Made by a program: the position numbers and the translations under genes | Part shown: piece by piece, positions 52,661-62,865 of the stretch | Numbering within the stretch: the first letter of the stretch is position 1 | How the letters are laid out: every line of letters starts with the position of its first letter | NCBI RefSeq assembly: GCF_003259695.1 | Contig: NZ_PZJH01000001.1 | Span: forward strand, 930,001 to 994,000 | Direction: 5' to 3' | Source of the DNA: Macrococcus epidermidis | GTDB lineage: Bacteria; Bacillota; Bacilli; Staphylococcales; Staphylococcaceae | Length of the DNA: 64,000 nt | Notes under the pieces: model-generated | What the model was told of the DNA's origin: nothing | Databases searched by the model: none | Seen by the model: the letters and a program-made list of their open reading frames with translations, nothing else

Positions 52661-54328
52661 TTACTTCTTATTTTGATTGATTAATTCAGCTGCATGTTCT
52701 AATGTGAGTGGTGTCACTTCAACACCTGAGATCATTCTTGCAACTTCTTTTATGCGTGATTCTCCATCGAGTTCAGTTACTCTTGTAGTCGTCCTGTCAT
52801 CTTGTTCTTTTTTCTCGATATAAAGATGATGATCACTAATTGCAGCAACTTGTGGCAAATGTGAGATACAGATAACCTGTATATGTTGTGAAATATCATA
52901 CATTTTCTCAGCCATTTTTTGAGCGACTTTCCCAGAAACACCTGTATCTACTTCGTCGAATAAAATTGCTGTCTTGCCTTTAGATTCTGCAAATATACTT
53001 TTTAACGCAAGCATCATACGACTTAGTTCTCCACCGGATGCTATTTTCTCAAGTGGTTTCAATGGTTCACCTTTATTTGGACTAATCATAAATTCTAAAG
53101 ATTCAATACCAGTTGCAGTTGGTTCTGTCTTTGTAAATGCCATTTCAAAGTTTGCACTTTTCATCTCTAAATTATGAATTTCATCCAAAATTTCATTGCG
53201 CAGTGTTTGAGCTACTCTACGTCTTGCTTTGCTTAAATCATTACCTAGTGATAAAAGTTTTGACTTTGTCTGTTGTATTTCGTTCATCAATTGAGTAGTG
53301 GATTCTTCAATATTTTCAATCGTATTAATTTCTTTTTCTAACTCATCAATAAAAGGTATCAGTTCATTAAGAGGTTTTCCATACTTACGTTCCAGAAATT
53401 GTATTTCATTCATACGCGTCTCTAACTGATTAAGTTCATTCTCATCATATTCATTTTGAGTCATTGCATCATGTAATGCATGTTTCGCATCATCTAATAT
53501 ATAATATAGTCCTTCAGAGTCTTCTAATGTCTTACTAAACTTGTTCGGAATAATTTCATCCACTTCTTTAAGTGATGCATTAAATTCAAATAGTAAATCT
53601 AATATTTGATTCTCTTCGCTTAATAGATTGACTGATTTCGTTAAAGCATCATTAAGTTTCTCATAATTCTGCAGTCGATTAATTTCTTCTGTTAACGTTT
53701 CTTTTTCTGAGGCGATTAATTTCTTCTCACTTAATTCTTTATGCTGATATTTTATTAAATCTAACCGTTGTAACAATTCTTCATCTTTTTGCTGTAAGTT
53801 TTTCAGTTCATTCGTTTTCTCAACATATTGTTTAAATGTTGTCTTGTACTCCGATAGTAATGTATCATAATTACCTTTTGCATAATCATCTAATAATGTC
53901 AGATGATATTTTGGTTTTAATAGTGTCTGTGTTTCGTGTTGGCCATGAATATCCAAAAGCTCTTGCATGATACTTTTTAATTCTGTTAATGTTACGGTCT
54001 GATTATTGATCTTACATATGCTTTTACCCGTCTTTAAAATTTCACGTTTAACCAACATAAAATCATCTAATGGAATATCTTTTTCAATGAGCATATCCTT
54101 TACACGAGGATTATGGTCTATATCAAATATACCTTCAACAATCGCCTTATTCTCACCATGACGCACTAAATTCTGACTTGCACGCATTCCGATAAGTTGT
54201 CCGATTGCATCGATAATGATTGATTTACCTGCACCAGTTTCTCCACTAAGTACTGTTAAACCATCTTTTAATTCAATTTCTAATGCTTCGATTATTGCAA
54301 ACTGTTTAATAGATAACGACAAAAGCAT
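52661..54328 (-). CDS. recN: DNA repair protein RecN
   Basis: SMC-like ATPase acting early in double-strand break repair. Walker A SGETGAGKS near residue 30, two long coiled coils (about 150-370), signature GGELSRMMLA, Walker B ILFDEVDTGVSG. Length 555 is normal. It lies 14 nt after argR, as in most Bacilli. Confidence 0.95.
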   Translation of the reverse strand: MLLSLSIKQFAIIEALEIELKDGLTVLSGETGAGKSIIIDAIGQLIGMRASQNLVRHGENKAIVEGIFDIDHNPRVKDMLIEKDIPLDDFMLVKREILKTGKSICKINNQTVTLTELKSIMQELLDIHGQHETQTLLKPKYHLTLLDDYAKGNYDTLLSEYKTTFKQYVEKTNELKNLQQKDEELLQRLDLIKYQHKELSEKKLIASEKETLTEEINRLQNYEKLNDALTKSVNLLSEENQILDLLFEFNASLKEVDEIIPNKFSKTLEDSEGLYYILDDAKHALHDAMTQNEYDENELNQLETRMNEIQFLERKYGKPLNELIPFIDELEKEINTIENIEESTTQLMNEIQQTKSKLLSLGNDLSKARRRVAQTLRNEILDEIHNLEMKSANFEMAFTKTEPTATGIESLEFMISPNKGEPLKPLEKIASGGELSRMMLALKSIFAESKGKTAILFDEVDTGVSGKVAQKMAEKMYDISQHIQVICISHLPQVAAISDHHLYIEKKEQDDRTTTRVTELDGESRIKEVARMISGVEVTPLTLEHAAELINQNKK

Positions 54329-54342
54329 ATAAAATCCCCCAA

Positions 54343-54795
54343 TTAAAGCATGTTAAAAATACGTTCAGTAATCACTTCTCCTGCTTTTTTATCTTTACAG
54401 ATTAATAGACAAGTATCATCCCCACAAATCGTACCGATGACTTCTTCCCATTCTAACTGATCTAAAATAGCACCGATTGACTGTGCATTTCCAGGTAAAG
54501 TTTTTAAGATAAGTAAATTGTCAGCACTATCCAATTTAACAAATGAATCCATTAAATAGCGTCCTAATTTATCAAGTGGATGGTATTTTCTATCTCGAGG
54601 TAATGAGTAGATATATTGGCCACTAGGTGTGGGTACTTTAATTAATTGTAATTCTTTTATATCTCTAGAAATAGTTGCTTGTGTTACATTTAAATTATAT
54701 TCATTTAATTTCTCAACAAGATCTTCCTGTGTTTCTATTTGTTGATTGGAGATGATCTCTCTGATTTTAATTTGTCGGATGGTTTTATTCGCCAT
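54343..54795 (-). CDS. argR: arginine repressor ArgR/AhrC
   Basis: Arginine-responsive hexameric repressor and activator of arginine metabolism. Winged helix with [18 protein letters not shown]-terminal Arg-binding segment [13 protein letters not shown] with the GDDT motif. It has 150 residues when started at the ATG at 54795, which has AAGGGGG upstream; earlier in-frame starts would be unusually long. Two AT-rich palindromes upstream may be its own operators. Confidence 0.92.
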   Translation of the reverse strand: MANKTIRQIKIREIISNQQIETQEDLVEKLNEYNLNVTQATISRDIKELQLIKVPTPSGQYIYSLPRDRKYHPLDKLGRYLMDSFVKLDSADNLLILKTLPGNAQSIGAILDQLEWEEVIGTICGDDTCLLICKDKKAGEVITERIFNML

Positions 54796-54814
54796 ACCTA
54801 CGCCCCCTTGTTCC

Positions 54815-54860
54815 TGTATAATTATACAAATTATTTTAGCATACATACAATTTATTGTAT
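54815..54860 (-). promoter_or_regulatory. possible ArgR operator region
   Basis: TGTATAATTATACA (54815-54828) is a perfect 14-bp palindrome, and ATACAATTTATTGTAT (54845-54860) is a near-perfect one 16 bp further upstream. Paired AT-rich palindromes are what ArgR uses, but the match to the known ARG box is loose. Confidence 0.4.
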
Positions 54861-54866
54861 ACGAAA

Positions 54867-54893
54867 AAACCACCGAATTTCCCCCGGTGGTTT
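54867..54893 (-). terminator. terminator of the dxs-tlyA transcript
   Basis: On the minus strand AAACCACCG and CGGTGGTTT form a 9-bp stem followed by T runs. It overlaps the tlyA stop and separates it from argR. Confidence 0.8.
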
Positions 54894-55725
54894 AATCATT
54901 TAATATGTTAAATGCTTGTTCTACAATCATTGCTGTTGATTGTGACTGATTTTTATCAAAGGTAACATCGTTAATAATTTTATCATTATCAGTAATAACT
55001 TGACCATGTAATAAATATTCAATATTTCCTTTTTGACCTGTAATTGGTGAAAAGGTAATACCATTGACTTGAATATTCAGTTTCTTACATAGCTGAATCA
55101 TTTCATCTAATACTCGGATATGTTCATCTTTATCGTGAACAATTCCTTTATCAACAAATTCATATCTTGCTTCAAATTGAGGCTTAATGAGTGCAATAAT
55201 TGTAGCTCCGGGTTCTACTATTTCAACAAGTTTATTGAGAATCATCGATAAAGAAATAAAACTTACGTCTATCGTAATAAAATTCGGTAAAGGATCAAAC
55301 TGTACTTTCGTCACATATCTAAAATTTGTCTGTTCCATCACTGTAACTTTATCATGAATGCGTAAACGATAGTCTAATTGATTCGTACCGACATCCAAAG
55401 CATATGAATGACGAGCGCCATTTTGTAATGCACAGTCTGTAAATCCACCAGTTGAAGATCCGATATCAAGATGAATGACATCAATTAAATTTAAATCAAA
55501 ATAGTCAATTGCTTTTTCAAGCTTATATCCACCACGACTTACATATTTTTTTCGGTTATCTTTCACGCGGATTTTTGCAGTTATAGGATTAATTTTCTCA
55601 CCTGCAGTGTCAATGCGGATATTATCATTAAAAATGAGCCCTGCCATGACAGCACGCATAGCGGCATCTTTTGTTTCATAATAGTCATGTTCAACGAGCC
55701 AATCATCAATTCTAATTTTTTTCAT
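54892..55725 (-). CDS. tlyA: TlyA family rRNA methyltransferase (YqxC)
   Basis: Likely 2'-O-ribose methyltransferase of rRNA. N-terminal S4 domain ([20 protein letters not shown]) and a FtsJ-like SAM domain with [33 protein letters not shown] and [10 protein letters not shown]. Often annotated as hemolysin A, but the sequence points to an RNA enzyme. It overlaps the dxs end by 14 nt and is expressed with it. Confidence 0.88.
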   Translation of the reverse strand: MKKIRIDDWLVEHDYYETKDAAMRAVMAGLIFNDNIRIDTAGEKINPITAKIRVKDNRKKYVSRGGYKLEKAIDYFDLNLIDVIHLDIGSSTGGFTDCALQNGARHSYALDVGTNQLDYRLRIHDKVTVMEQTNFRYVTKVQFDPLPNFITIDVSFISLSMILNKLVEIVEPGATIIALIKPQFEARYEFVDKGIVHDKDEHIRVLDEMIQLCKKLNIQVNGITFSPITGQKGNIEYLLHGQVITDNDKIINDVTFDKNQSQSTAMIVEQAFNILND

Positions 55726-57598
55726 ATTTACGCTTCAGTGATTGTTTTATTTCATTGATAATATTCGCCTTTGAAATTCCGATATCATTCAGCAATAATT
55801 CTACATCACCATGTTCAATATATTCATCGTCAATACCGATTCGTTTAATATCTATATACTGATGTTTATCATTGAAGTAATTGACGATTAATGATCCAAA
55901 ACCACCACTCAACATTGACTCTTCAACTGTAATTATCGCTTTATCTTCCTGTGCAATCTTATCCAGATAGTCTGTATCCAGTGGTTTAATAAATCGAGCA
56001 TTAACCACCTCAATAGTGATACCTTCTTTTAATAGTTCATCACGCACTTCTTCAATAAGTTGTAATGTCGGTCCGAAACCTAGTACTGCGACATCCTCAC
56101 CATCATGAAGTGTTTCCCATTTACCATAGGGTATGGGTTGCAAATTATCATCAACCTCTACACCAATACCATTACCTCTTGGATAACGTATCGCAATAGG
56201 TCCTGAGTATTCATAAAATGCACTATGCAGCATATGACGTGCTTCATTCTCATCTTTTGGCATCATAATTGTAATATTTGGCATATGACTTAAGAATGGT
56301 ATATCAAAGACACCTTGATGTGTTTCACCATCTGCACCAACAAGACCTGAACGGTCAATACCAAATACAACATGTAAGTTTTGACGATCAACGTCATGTA
56401 ACATTTGATCATAAGCACGTTGTAAAAATGTTGAATAAATTGCAACATAAGGTTTCATGCCATTCGCAGCTAGTCCAGCCGCCATCGTCACTGCATGCTG
56501 TTCTGCAATACCAACGTCAAAGAATTGATCCGGTAATTCTGCCTGAAACCTCGTCAACTTACTTCCTACAGGCATCGCTGGCGTAATTGCAACAATATGT
56601 TTATCATTTTCTGCAAAACTTTGTACCGTGTCACTGAAGATTTGACTCCATGCGGGTGCTTTTGAGCTACCTTTTACCTGTTCACCAGTTTCTAGTTTAT
56701 ATGGTCCTAATCCATGCCAAGTCCCTATTTTATCGTTCTCAGCAGGTCGATAACCTTTACCTTTTTTAGTAATAACATGAACGATAACCGGACCATTAAT
56801 ACGTTTAGATGTCTCAAAAGCTTCTTTAAGATCATTAAAATTATGCCCGTCTACCGGCCCGACATATTTAATGCCAAGTTCTTCAAAGAATACACCTGTA
56901 ACAACAAGATATTTCAGACTATCTTTAATGCGATCAGCTGAATCTCTTAACTTATGACCACCCGGTAATTTACTCAAGAAACCATCAATATCAACTTTTG
57001 CTCGATTATAATTTTGATTTGTACGTAATCGACCGAACATATTGTGCATTGCACCAACATTTGGTGCTATACTCATCTCGTTGTCGTTTAAGACAATCGT
57101 CATATCTGTTTTATCATGGCCGATATGATTTAATGCTTCTAGTGCCATACCACCCGTTAAAGCTCCGTCACCGATAATCGGCACGACATCATAATCTTCA
57201 CCTAGAATATCACGCGCTTTCGCCATTCCAATTGCTGCTGATAATGACGTTGAAGAATGACCTGCTTCCCATACATCATGTGGACTTTCATTTAGTTTTG
57301 GAAATCCACTTAAACCTTTGTATTGGCGTAAAGTATCAAATTTCTCTCCACGGCCAGTTAAAATTTTATGAATATATGCCTGATGCCCTACATCAAAGAT
57401 AAGTTTATCCTGTGGACTGTTAAAACTTCTATGCATAGAGATTGTTAATTCTACAACACCTAAATTTGCCCCGATATGTCCCCCGGTAATTGCACATTTC
57501 TCTATAAGAAACTGACGAATATCGCTACTTAATTCAACTAACTCATCATCTGTTAAATTTTTAATAAACGATGGATCTTTTATTTTCGATACATCCAT
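55712..57598 (-). CDS. dxs: 1-deoxy-D-xylulose-5-phosphate synthase
   Basis: Thiamine diphosphate enzyme joining pyruvate and glyceraldehyde 3-phosphate, first step of the MEP isoprenoid route. Thiamine diphosphate motif [25 protein letters not shown]-type N-terminus ([14 protein letters not shown]), [13 protein letters not shown], and the transketolase C-terminal part with [10 protein letters not shown]. Length 628 is normal. Staphylococci use the mevalonate pathway and lack dxs here. An AGGTGGGA site precedes the ATG, and it has its own extended -10 promoter after the ispA terminator. Confidence 0.95.
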   Translation of the reverse strand: MDVSKIKDPSFIKNLTDDELVELSSDIRQFLIEKCAITGGHIGANLGVVELTISMHRSFNSPQDKLIFDVGHQAYIHKILTGRGEKFDTLRQYKGLSGFPKLNESPHDVWEAGHSSTSLSAAIGMAKARDILGEDYDVVPIIGDGALTGGMALEALNHIGHDKTDMTIVLNDNEMSIAPNVGAMHNMFGRLRTNQNYNRAKVDIDGFLSKLPGGHKLRDSADRIKDSLKYLVVTGVFFEELGIKYVGPVDGHNFNDLKEAFETSKRINGPVIVHVITKKGKGYRPAENDKIGTWHGLGPYKLETGEQVKGSSKAPAWSQIFSDTVQSFAENDKHIVAITPAMPVGSKLTRFQAELPDQFFDVGIAEQHAVTMAAGLAANGMKPYVAIYSTFLQRAYDQMLHDVDRQNLHVVFGIDRSGLVGADGETHQGVFDIPFLSHMPNITIMMPKDENEARHMLHSAFYEYSGPIAIRYPRGNGIGVEVDDNLQPIPYGKWETLHDGEDVAVLGFGPTLQLIEEVRDELLKEGITIEVVNARFIKPLDTDYLDKIAQEDKAIITVEESMLSGGFGSLIVNYFNDKHQYIDIKRIGIDDEYIEHGDVELLLNDIGISKANIINEIKQSLKRKYEKN

Positions 57599-57638
57599 GA
57601 ATTCCCACCTACATCTCTCTTACTTTAATATGTTTCCT

Positions 57639-57647
57639 ATTATATCA
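57639..57647 (-). promoter_or_regulatory. extended -10 promoter of dxs
   Basis: TGATATAAT on the minus strand is a perfect extended -10, 40 nt before the dxs start and downstream of the ispA terminator. The same 9 bases form the resA promoter. Confidence 0.6.
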
Positions 57648-57670
57648 TTGTTTACGAATGCATGAAAAAT

Positions 57671-57694
57671 AAAAAAAGCCCTGCAAAGGCTTTT
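57671..57694 (-). terminator. terminator of the ispA operon
   Basis: AAAAGCC and GGCTTTT form a stem around a 7-nt loop; T7 follows on the minus strand. It overlaps the ispA stop. Confidence 0.75.
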
Positions 57695-58553
57695 ATTTGT
57701 TTCTATTGACAATAAAATCAATTAATTCTATAAGCGGCGCTTTGTTTAAAGTAATATTGCCAACAATTTCTACCGTCTCATTATAGATTTCATTTAGTCT
57801 TTGTTTAGATACTTCTAGACCAATTAGAGAGACGTATGTGCTTTTTGCATTTTCTACATCACTTCCAACAGCTTTTCCGATTGACTCGAAATCACCTTCT
57901 ACATCTAAAATATCATCTTTTATCTGAAACATTAATCCAATATTTCTTCCTACTTTATCTAGTGACGACAGAAGATCATCTTTCTGTTCCAGAATAATAC
58001 CAGCAGCATAGATAGATGCGTGAATTAAATCTCCTGTTTTATGATGGTGAATGGTCTCTAAAGTCATCATATCAATTGATTTATTTTCGCTCTCCATATC
58101 AAGCATCTGTCCTGCGACCATACCTTTTGACCCGGCAGCATCTGATAATAACGTTAGCAGTTTTATTTTAGTTACGTCTGAATAATTGCTTGATATTATT
58201 TGATGGAAACTATCAGTTAATAATGCATCTCCTGCTAATATCGCAGTCGCCTCACCGTACACTTTATGATTTGTGAGCTTACCTCTACGATAATCATCAT
58301 CATCCATTGCTGGAAGATCATCATGAATCAATGAATAAGTATGTATCATTTCAACCGCCAAGCCAAATGCTAATCCATCATTAGGATTACCACCTAGACT
58401 CTCAAGCGTAGTCATTAACAGTAACGGACGTACACGTTTACCACCCGCTTTAAGCGAATAGACTATCGAATCATTTAATTGTGAAGACACAGCTTTTTCT
58501 TGATAGAGTTTATCGATTGCATCATTAATCGTATCAATATATGCCTTATTCAT
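57693..58553 (-). CDS. ispA: polyprenyl (farnesyl) diphosphate synthase
   Basis: Condenses isopentenyl diphosphate with allylic diphosphates. First Asp-rich motif DDLPAMDDDD, second QIKDDILD, plus GGKRVRP. Small residues before the first motif fit a short-chain (C15) product. 286 residues from the ATG at 58553, which overlaps the xseB stop by 8 nt. With dxs next door, two isoprenoid genes are adjacent. Confidence 0.93.
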   Translation of the reverse strand: MNKAYIDTINDAIDKLYQEKAVSSQLNDSIVYSLKAGGKRVRPLLLMTTLESLGGNPNDGLAFGLAVEMIHTYSLIHDDLPAMDDDDYRRGKLTNHKVYGEATAILAGDALLTDSFHQIISSNYSDVTKIKLLTLLSDAAGSKGMVAGQMLDMESENKSIDMMTLETIHHHKTGDLIHASIYAAGIILEQKDDLLSSLDKVGRNIGLMFQIKDDILDVEGDFESIGKAVGSDVENAKSTYVSLIGLEVSKQRLNEIYNETVEIVGNITLNKAPLIELIDFIVNRNK

Positions 58554-58740
58554 TAGTATCTGCCTCTTGAAGCTTTGCAATTTTCTCCTCTGCTTCTTTC
58601 AGTTTATCCTGACATGCTTTAGATAATTTCACACCTGCTTCATAAAGTTCTATCGATTTTTCAAGAGACACATTTTCATTATCAAGTTGTTTAACTATCG
58701 TTTCTAATTCATTCATCATCGTTTCAAAATCTTTAGCCAT
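58546..58740 (-). CDS. xseB: exodeoxyribonuclease VII small subunit
   Basis: Small helical subunit (64 residues) of exonuclease VII, family pattern FETMMNELETIVKQLDN...SLEKSIELYEAGVKL. The ATG at 58740 follows AGGGGTG. It overlaps ispA and follows xseA by 15 nt. Confidence 0.93.
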   Translation of the reverse strand: MAKDFETMMNELETIVKQLDNENVSLEKSIELYEAGVKLSKACQDKLKEAEEKIAKLQEADTNE

Positions 58741-58755
58741 GAAAGACACCCCTAG

Positions 58756-60081
58756 TTATTTCTTTTCAATTATTTCACTGATTAGCTTACCATCCTTGAT
58801 TTCAACTTCTAACATATCACCAATGTTAACATCATCTACAGAACGCACAATCAAATCATTATGACGTGTAATACTATATCCTCGTAATAATGTTTCTGTT
58901 GGACTTAAGCTGCTGAGCAGTGCCAATCGAGATTGAAATGCTGTTTGTTTCATTGACATCATATATTGAATTGTTCTATTCATTTGAAGATGTTTATTCT
59001 CAATATCTTTTTGAAGTTGACTGACTTTATCCTGTAAAGTTTTAGGCGTAATAAATTGTGTCAATGTTGATGTACGATGCTTTTGTTGTTGCAGCATCGT
59101 ATTCACCAGGTACTTCATATTATTCTGAATTTCATCGATTCGCTGAACCTTTTGTTCAACAAGCATATATGGATTCTTAAAAATATAATAATTCTCAAGC
59201 TGATTTAAGTGCTGCATTTGATGTCGTAATATATTGTTCATTTTATGATTCATGAATTCACGTGCTTTATTAATCTGCGCATCTAATTCACGGACGTCTG
59301 GCGTTGCAAGAACGGCCGCTCCAGTAGGCGTTGGTGCACGTAAATCTGCTACAAAATCTGATAATGTTGTATCCGTTTCATGTCCTACTGCTGAGATGAT
59401 TGGTGTGCGTGCATTATAGATGGCTTCAACAACAATGGATTCGTTAAAAGCCCATAAATCTTCGATTGATCCTCCACCACGTCCAAGAATAATTACATCA
59501 GCATCGATAGCATCTGCCTGTTCAATATTTTTTACGATATCTTCTTTAGCACCTGCACCTTGTACAAGTGTTGATATATACGTTACTTCTGCTAGAGGAT
59601 ATCGATTATTTAAAGTAGTACGTATATCCTGTACAGCCGCTCCTGTACTTGCTGTAAGAACTGCAATATGTTTCGGATATTTTGGTAAAGCCTGTTTATG
59701 TTCTCTATTAAAATATCCTTTTTCCTGAAACTCTTTTTTAAGTTGTTCAAATTTCTCATATAATAACCCAATACCATCAAGCGTCATCGTATTAACATAC
59801 AATTGATAGTTGCCTCGTGCTTCATAGGATGAAACGCGACCGGTAATAAGTACACTATCTCCCTCTTTAGGAGTAAAAGATAATTTACTGGCATCACGAC
59901 TAAACATCATACATTGAATAATGGCACCATTATCTTTTAATGCAAAATAATGATGTCCACTGGAATGACGCTTATAATTTGAAAGTTCACCTTTAATATA
60001 GACCTCCTGTAAATAAGGGTCTCTATCAAACTTTACTTTTATATATTTACTTAACGCACTTACCGTTAAATACTTTTCCAT
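58756..60081 (-). CDS. xseA: exodeoxyribonuclease VII large subunit
   Basis: Single-strand-specific exonuclease subunit with N-terminal OB fold (about 1-100), catalytic domain (GRGGGSIEDLWAFN and SAVGHETDTTLSDFVADLRA), and a long C-terminal coiled coil. Length 441 is usual. It starts 7 nt after the nusB stop; GTGATG before the ATG is a weak ribosome-binding site, so coupling to nusB is likely. Bacillus has folD between nusB and xseA; it is absent here. Confidence 0.94.
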   Translation of the reverse strand: MEKYLTVSALSKYIKVKFDRDPYLQEVYIKGELSNYKRHSSGHHYFALKDNGAIIQCMMFSRDASKLSFTPKEGDSVLITGRVSSYEARGNYQLYVNTMTLDGIGLLYEKFEQLKKEFQEKGYFNREHKQALPKYPKHIAVLTASTGAAVQDIRTTLNNRYPLAEVTYISTLVQGAGAKEDIVKNIEQADAIDADVIILGRGGGSIEDLWAFNESIVVEAIYNARTPIISAVGHETDTTLSDFVADLRAPTPTGAAVLATPDVRELDAQINKAREFMNHKMNNILRHQMQHLNQLENYYIFKNPYMLVEQKVQRIDEIQNNMKYLVNTMLQQQKHRTSTLTQFITPKTLQDKVSQLQKDIENKHLQMNRTIQYMMSMKQTAFQSRLALLSSLSPTETLLRGYSITRHNDLIVRSVDDVNIGDMLEVEIKDGKLISEIIEKK

Positions 60082-60088
60082 ATCATCA

Positions 60089-60481
60089 CTACGCTTTATT
60101 TTTTATTATTTCACTTAAAATACCGTTGATAAATTTATAGCTGTCATCATCACTATAAGTTTTCGCTAAATTTACCGCTTCATTGACAACTACTTTTTCA
60201 GGTGCATCAGTGTATAGCAATTCATAAGTACTCATTCTTAATATGATACGATCTATCTTATTGATACGGTCAAGCGTCCATTGTTTAAGATGCGGTGATA
60301 TATTACCATCGATTTCTGTTTCCTGAGCTTTCACACCACGAACGATTGATTCACAAAATTCATCCTTTAGAGGCGGTTCAATAATAAATGCTGTTGCTTC
60401 TTCAATTGTAATATCATGTTCTTTTGTTTCTAATTGAAATAATATTTGTACTGCATGTTGTCTTGATTCTGTTCTTGACAT
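60089..60481 (-). CDS. nusB: transcription antitermination factor NusB
   Basis: RNA-binding factor for rRNA antitermination, acting with NusE/S10. All-helical, 130 residues; family blocks [13 protein letters not shown] and [25 protein letters not shown]. The ATG at 60481 has GAAGGAG, which follows immediately on the T-tract of a hairpin. Confidence 0.93.
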   Translation of the reverse strand: MSRTESRQHAVQILFQLETKEHDITIEEATAFIIEPPLKDEFCESIVRGVKAQETEIDGNISPHLKQWTLDRINKIDRIILRMSTYELLYTDAPEKVVVNEAVNLAKTYSDDDSYKFINGILSEIIKNKA

Positions 60482-60493
60482 ATGTTTCTCCTT

Positions 60494-60525
60494 CAAAAAT
60501 TTAGAGGATGCAAGCATCCTCTAAA
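60494..60525 (-). terminator. terminator or attenuator between yqhY and nusB
   Basis: TTTAGAGGATGC and GCATCCTCTAAA form a perfect 12-bp stem, followed on the minus strand by TTTTTG and then directly by the nusB ribosome-binding site. It would end part of the accBC-yqhY transcripts before nusB. Confidence 0.75.
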
Positions 60526-60873
60526 TTAATTTTCTTTAAATTTTACATTAATGATATGCACATTGATTTGTTTCGGACTAATCGCAGTCATATTACCTAA
60601 TGCATTTTTTATAGATTGCTGTACTTGTGTTGCCGTCTTAGAAATTTTTGTACCATAGTCGAAAGCACAGTATGCATCGATAATGATATCTTCACCCTTA
60701 ACTTCCACGTTAACACCTTTTTGATTTTTAACGCCTAATTTATCGAGAGATTTGTTCTTTTGAACAAGTGATACACCTTTGACTTCAGATACGGCGATTG
60801 ATGCGATGACTTCAATTACACTCGGTGCAATTTCAACTGTACCTAAATTGCCTTTTTTATTTGTTTCAATCAT
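60526..60873 (-). CDS. yqhY: Asp23/Gls24 family protein (YqhY)
   Basis: Small alkaline-shock-type protein of 115 residues, pattern GTVEIAPSVIEVIASIAVSEVKGV and VNVEVKGEDIIIDAYCAFDYG. In Bacillus YqhY is linked to acetyl-CoA carboxylase control, and here too it directly follows accBC. GGGAGGCA precedes the ATG. Confidence 0.88.
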   Translation of the reverse strand: MIETNKKGNLGTVEIAPSVIEVIASIAVSEVKGVSLVQKNKSLDKLGVKNQKGVNVEVKGEDIIIDAYCAFDYGTKISKTATQVQQSIKNALGNMTAISPKQINVHIINVKFKEN

Positions 60874-60938
60874 TGATATATGCCTCCCATCTCATATTAA
60901 TACTATAACATGTTTTAAGTATAATATTAAATGCAAAA

Positions 60939-60966
60939 TAAAAAAACGCATAAGCGCTTTTTTATG
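60939..60966 (-). terminator. terminator of accBC
   Basis: On the minus strand AAAAAGCGC and GCGTTTTT pair with one bulged G around TTAT, followed by T7. It overlaps the accC stop. Confidence 0.65.
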
Positions 60967-62308
60967 AAAGTATTTCATTTTGTTCTAAAAACTTCGTACT
61001 ATATTTATTAGATTTAAAAATATCATTTTCCATTAATGCAAGATGGAAAGGTATCGTCGTATCCACACCGGTTACAACAAATTCATCTAGTGCACGTTTC
61101 GCGCACTCAATCGCTTCAGCGCGTGTTGGTTGATGTACGATTAATTTGGCCACCATCGAATCATAAAAAGGTGGGATTTTATAGTTCGTATAACACGCTG
61201 AATCTATTCTTACACCGTACCCACCTGGCACAACATATTGTGTAATTTGACCTGGAGATGGCATAAAATTCTTATAAGGATTTTCTGCATTAATTCTAAG
61301 TTCAATGGCATGTCCTGACATCTTAACATCATCCTGTTGTATTGTGAGTCTTTCCCCTGCGGCAATTTTTATCTGCCATTTCACCAGATCAATGCCTGTC
61401 ACCATTTCAGTAACTGGATGTTCAACCTGAATACGTGTATTCATTTCCATAAAGTAAAATGCTTTCGTTGCTAGATCATAGATAAATTCAACCGTACCAG
61501 CACCTTCATAGTTTACAGCTTCAGCTGCACGCACTGCTGCCTGACCCATTGCCGTTCTTGTCGTGTCATCTAGAATCGGTGAAGGTGATTCTTCTACAAG
61601 TTTTTGCATACGACGCTGAATGGTACAATCTCGCTCTCCGAGATGTATTACATTACCGTATTGATCGGCTAATATTTGGATTTCAACATGACGAAATTCT
61701 TCAATAAATTTCTCTAAATATAACCCTGGATTACCGAAAGCTGTAGCAGCTTCTTGTTCAGTCATCATATAACCATTGCGGAGTTCTTCATCATTTCTTG
61801 CTACACGAATCCCTTTTCCACCGCCACCAGCAGTCGCTTTTAAGATAACCGGATAACCCATATGATTCGCAAGTGTCAATGCATCTTCAACACTTTCTAA
61901 TAATCCGTCACTGCCAGGAACAACCGGAACATCAGCTTTTATCATTTCTTTCTTGGCTACGTCTTTGATACCCATTTTAGAAATAGAATAGTGGCTCGGT
62001 CCAATAAATTTAATTTGACATGCTTCGCACATTTCTGCAAAATTTGCGTTCTCAGCTAAAAAACCATATCCAGGATGAATACCATCGCAACCTGTAGAGC
62101 TTGCGATCATTAAAATATTCGGAATATTTAAATACGAATCTTTCGATTGTTTCGGTCCGATACAATAAGCTTCATCAGCAATTTGAGTATGTAAGGCATC
62201 ACGGTCTGCCTCTGAATAGACAGCTACTGACTGTATATTTAACTCTTTTAACGCACGAATGATTCTTACTGCTATCTCGCCACGATTTGCGACTAATACT
62301 TTCTTCAT
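60962..62308 (-). CDS. accC: acetyl-CoA carboxylase, biotin carboxylase subunit
   Basis: Carboxylates the biotin on AccB using ATP and bicarbonate for fatty acid synthesis. ATP-grasp enzyme of 448 residues: KATAGGGGKGIRVARN, CTIQRRMQKLVEESPSP, MEMNTRIQVEHPVTEMVTG. It begins one base after the accB stop, so they are coupled. Confidence 0.96.
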   Translation of the reverse strand: MKKVLVANRGEIAVRIIRALKELNIQSVAVYSEADRDALHTQIADEAYCIGPKQSKDSYLNIPNILMIASSTGCDGIHPGYGFLAENANFAEMCEACQIKFIGPSHYSISKMGIKDVAKKEMIKADVPVVPGSDGLLESVEDALTLANHMGYPVILKATAGGGGKGIRVARNDEELRNGYMMTEQEAATAFGNPGLYLEKFIEEFRHVEIQILADQYGNVIHLGERDCTIQRRMQKLVEESPSPILDDTTRTAMGQAAVRAAEAVNYEGAGTVEFIYDLATKAFYFMEMNTRIQVEHPVTEMVTGIDLVKWQIKIAAGERLTIQQDDVKMSGHAIELRINAENPYKNFMPSPGQITQYVVPGGYGVRIDSACYTNYKIPPFYDSMVAKLIVHQPTRAEAIECAKRALDEFVVTGVDTTIPFHLALMENDIFKSNKYSTKFLEQNEILS

Positions 62309-62309
62309 A

Positions 62310-62789
62310 TTATTTCACCTTAAATAACGGTTGTCCGTACTCAACCATTTGTCCATCTTCAACAAGAATTTCTACAATCTCTCCTGAGATTTCAGCCTGA
62401 ATTTCATTAAATAATTTCATTGCCTCCAGAATACATACTGTACTGTCAGCATTGACTTTATCACCGACACTCACGTATGGTGCACTTTCAGGTGAAGGTG
62501 ATTTATAGAATGTTCCGACCATTGGTGCGTTAATCGTCTTGCTAGTATCTATATGTTCTGCCTGTGTTATAGCGTTTGTTTGAGGTTGAGATTGTGTTTG
62601 TGACTGTATTTGCTGTGTAGGCATAACTGGTGCTGATGGTACTTCATATGTTGTAGTAATTGGTGTCTGTACTATTTCTTTTTCTTTTTTGATAACAATT
62701 TTATATTCATCCTGCTCTAAATTTAATTCAGTTAATGTTTTTGATGCGTCTATTAAATCTACAAGTTTTTTAATATCTTCAAATTTCAT
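62310..62789 (-). CDS. accB: acetyl-CoA carboxylase, biotin carboxyl carrier protein
   Basis: Carrier subunit of 159 residues: N-terminal helical part, a Gln/Ser/Thr/Pro-rich linker (about 55-85, [14 protein letters not shown]), and the biotinyl domain with the biotinylated Lys in [14 protein letters not shown] precedes the ATG. A good promoter with an operator-like palindrome lies upstream. Confidence 0.95.
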   Translation of the reverse strand: MKFEDIKKLVDLIDASKTLTELNLEQDEYKIVIKKEKEIVQTPITTTYEVPSAPVMPTQQIQSQTQSQPQTNAITQAEHIDTSKTINAPMVGTFYKSPSPESAPYVSVGDKVNADSTVCILEAMKLFNEIQAEISGEIVEILVEDGQMVEYGQPLFKVK

Positions 62790-62836
62790 GATGTACCCCT
62801 TTTTTTATACAAGATTTTATGACTAGTTACTAATTT

Positions 62837-62865
62837 ATTTTATCCTAGTGGTCAGACCAATACAA
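62837..62865 (-). promoter_or_regulatory. accB promoter with an operator-like palindrome
   Basis: On the minus strand TTGTAT (62865-62860), a 17-nt spacer and TAAAAT (62842-62837). The spacer begins with the perfect 11-bp palindrome TGGTCTGACCA (62849-62859), adjoining the -35, a position suited to repression. The sequence fits the TnGTnnnACnA core of GntR/FadR-type operators. Confidence 0.6.
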
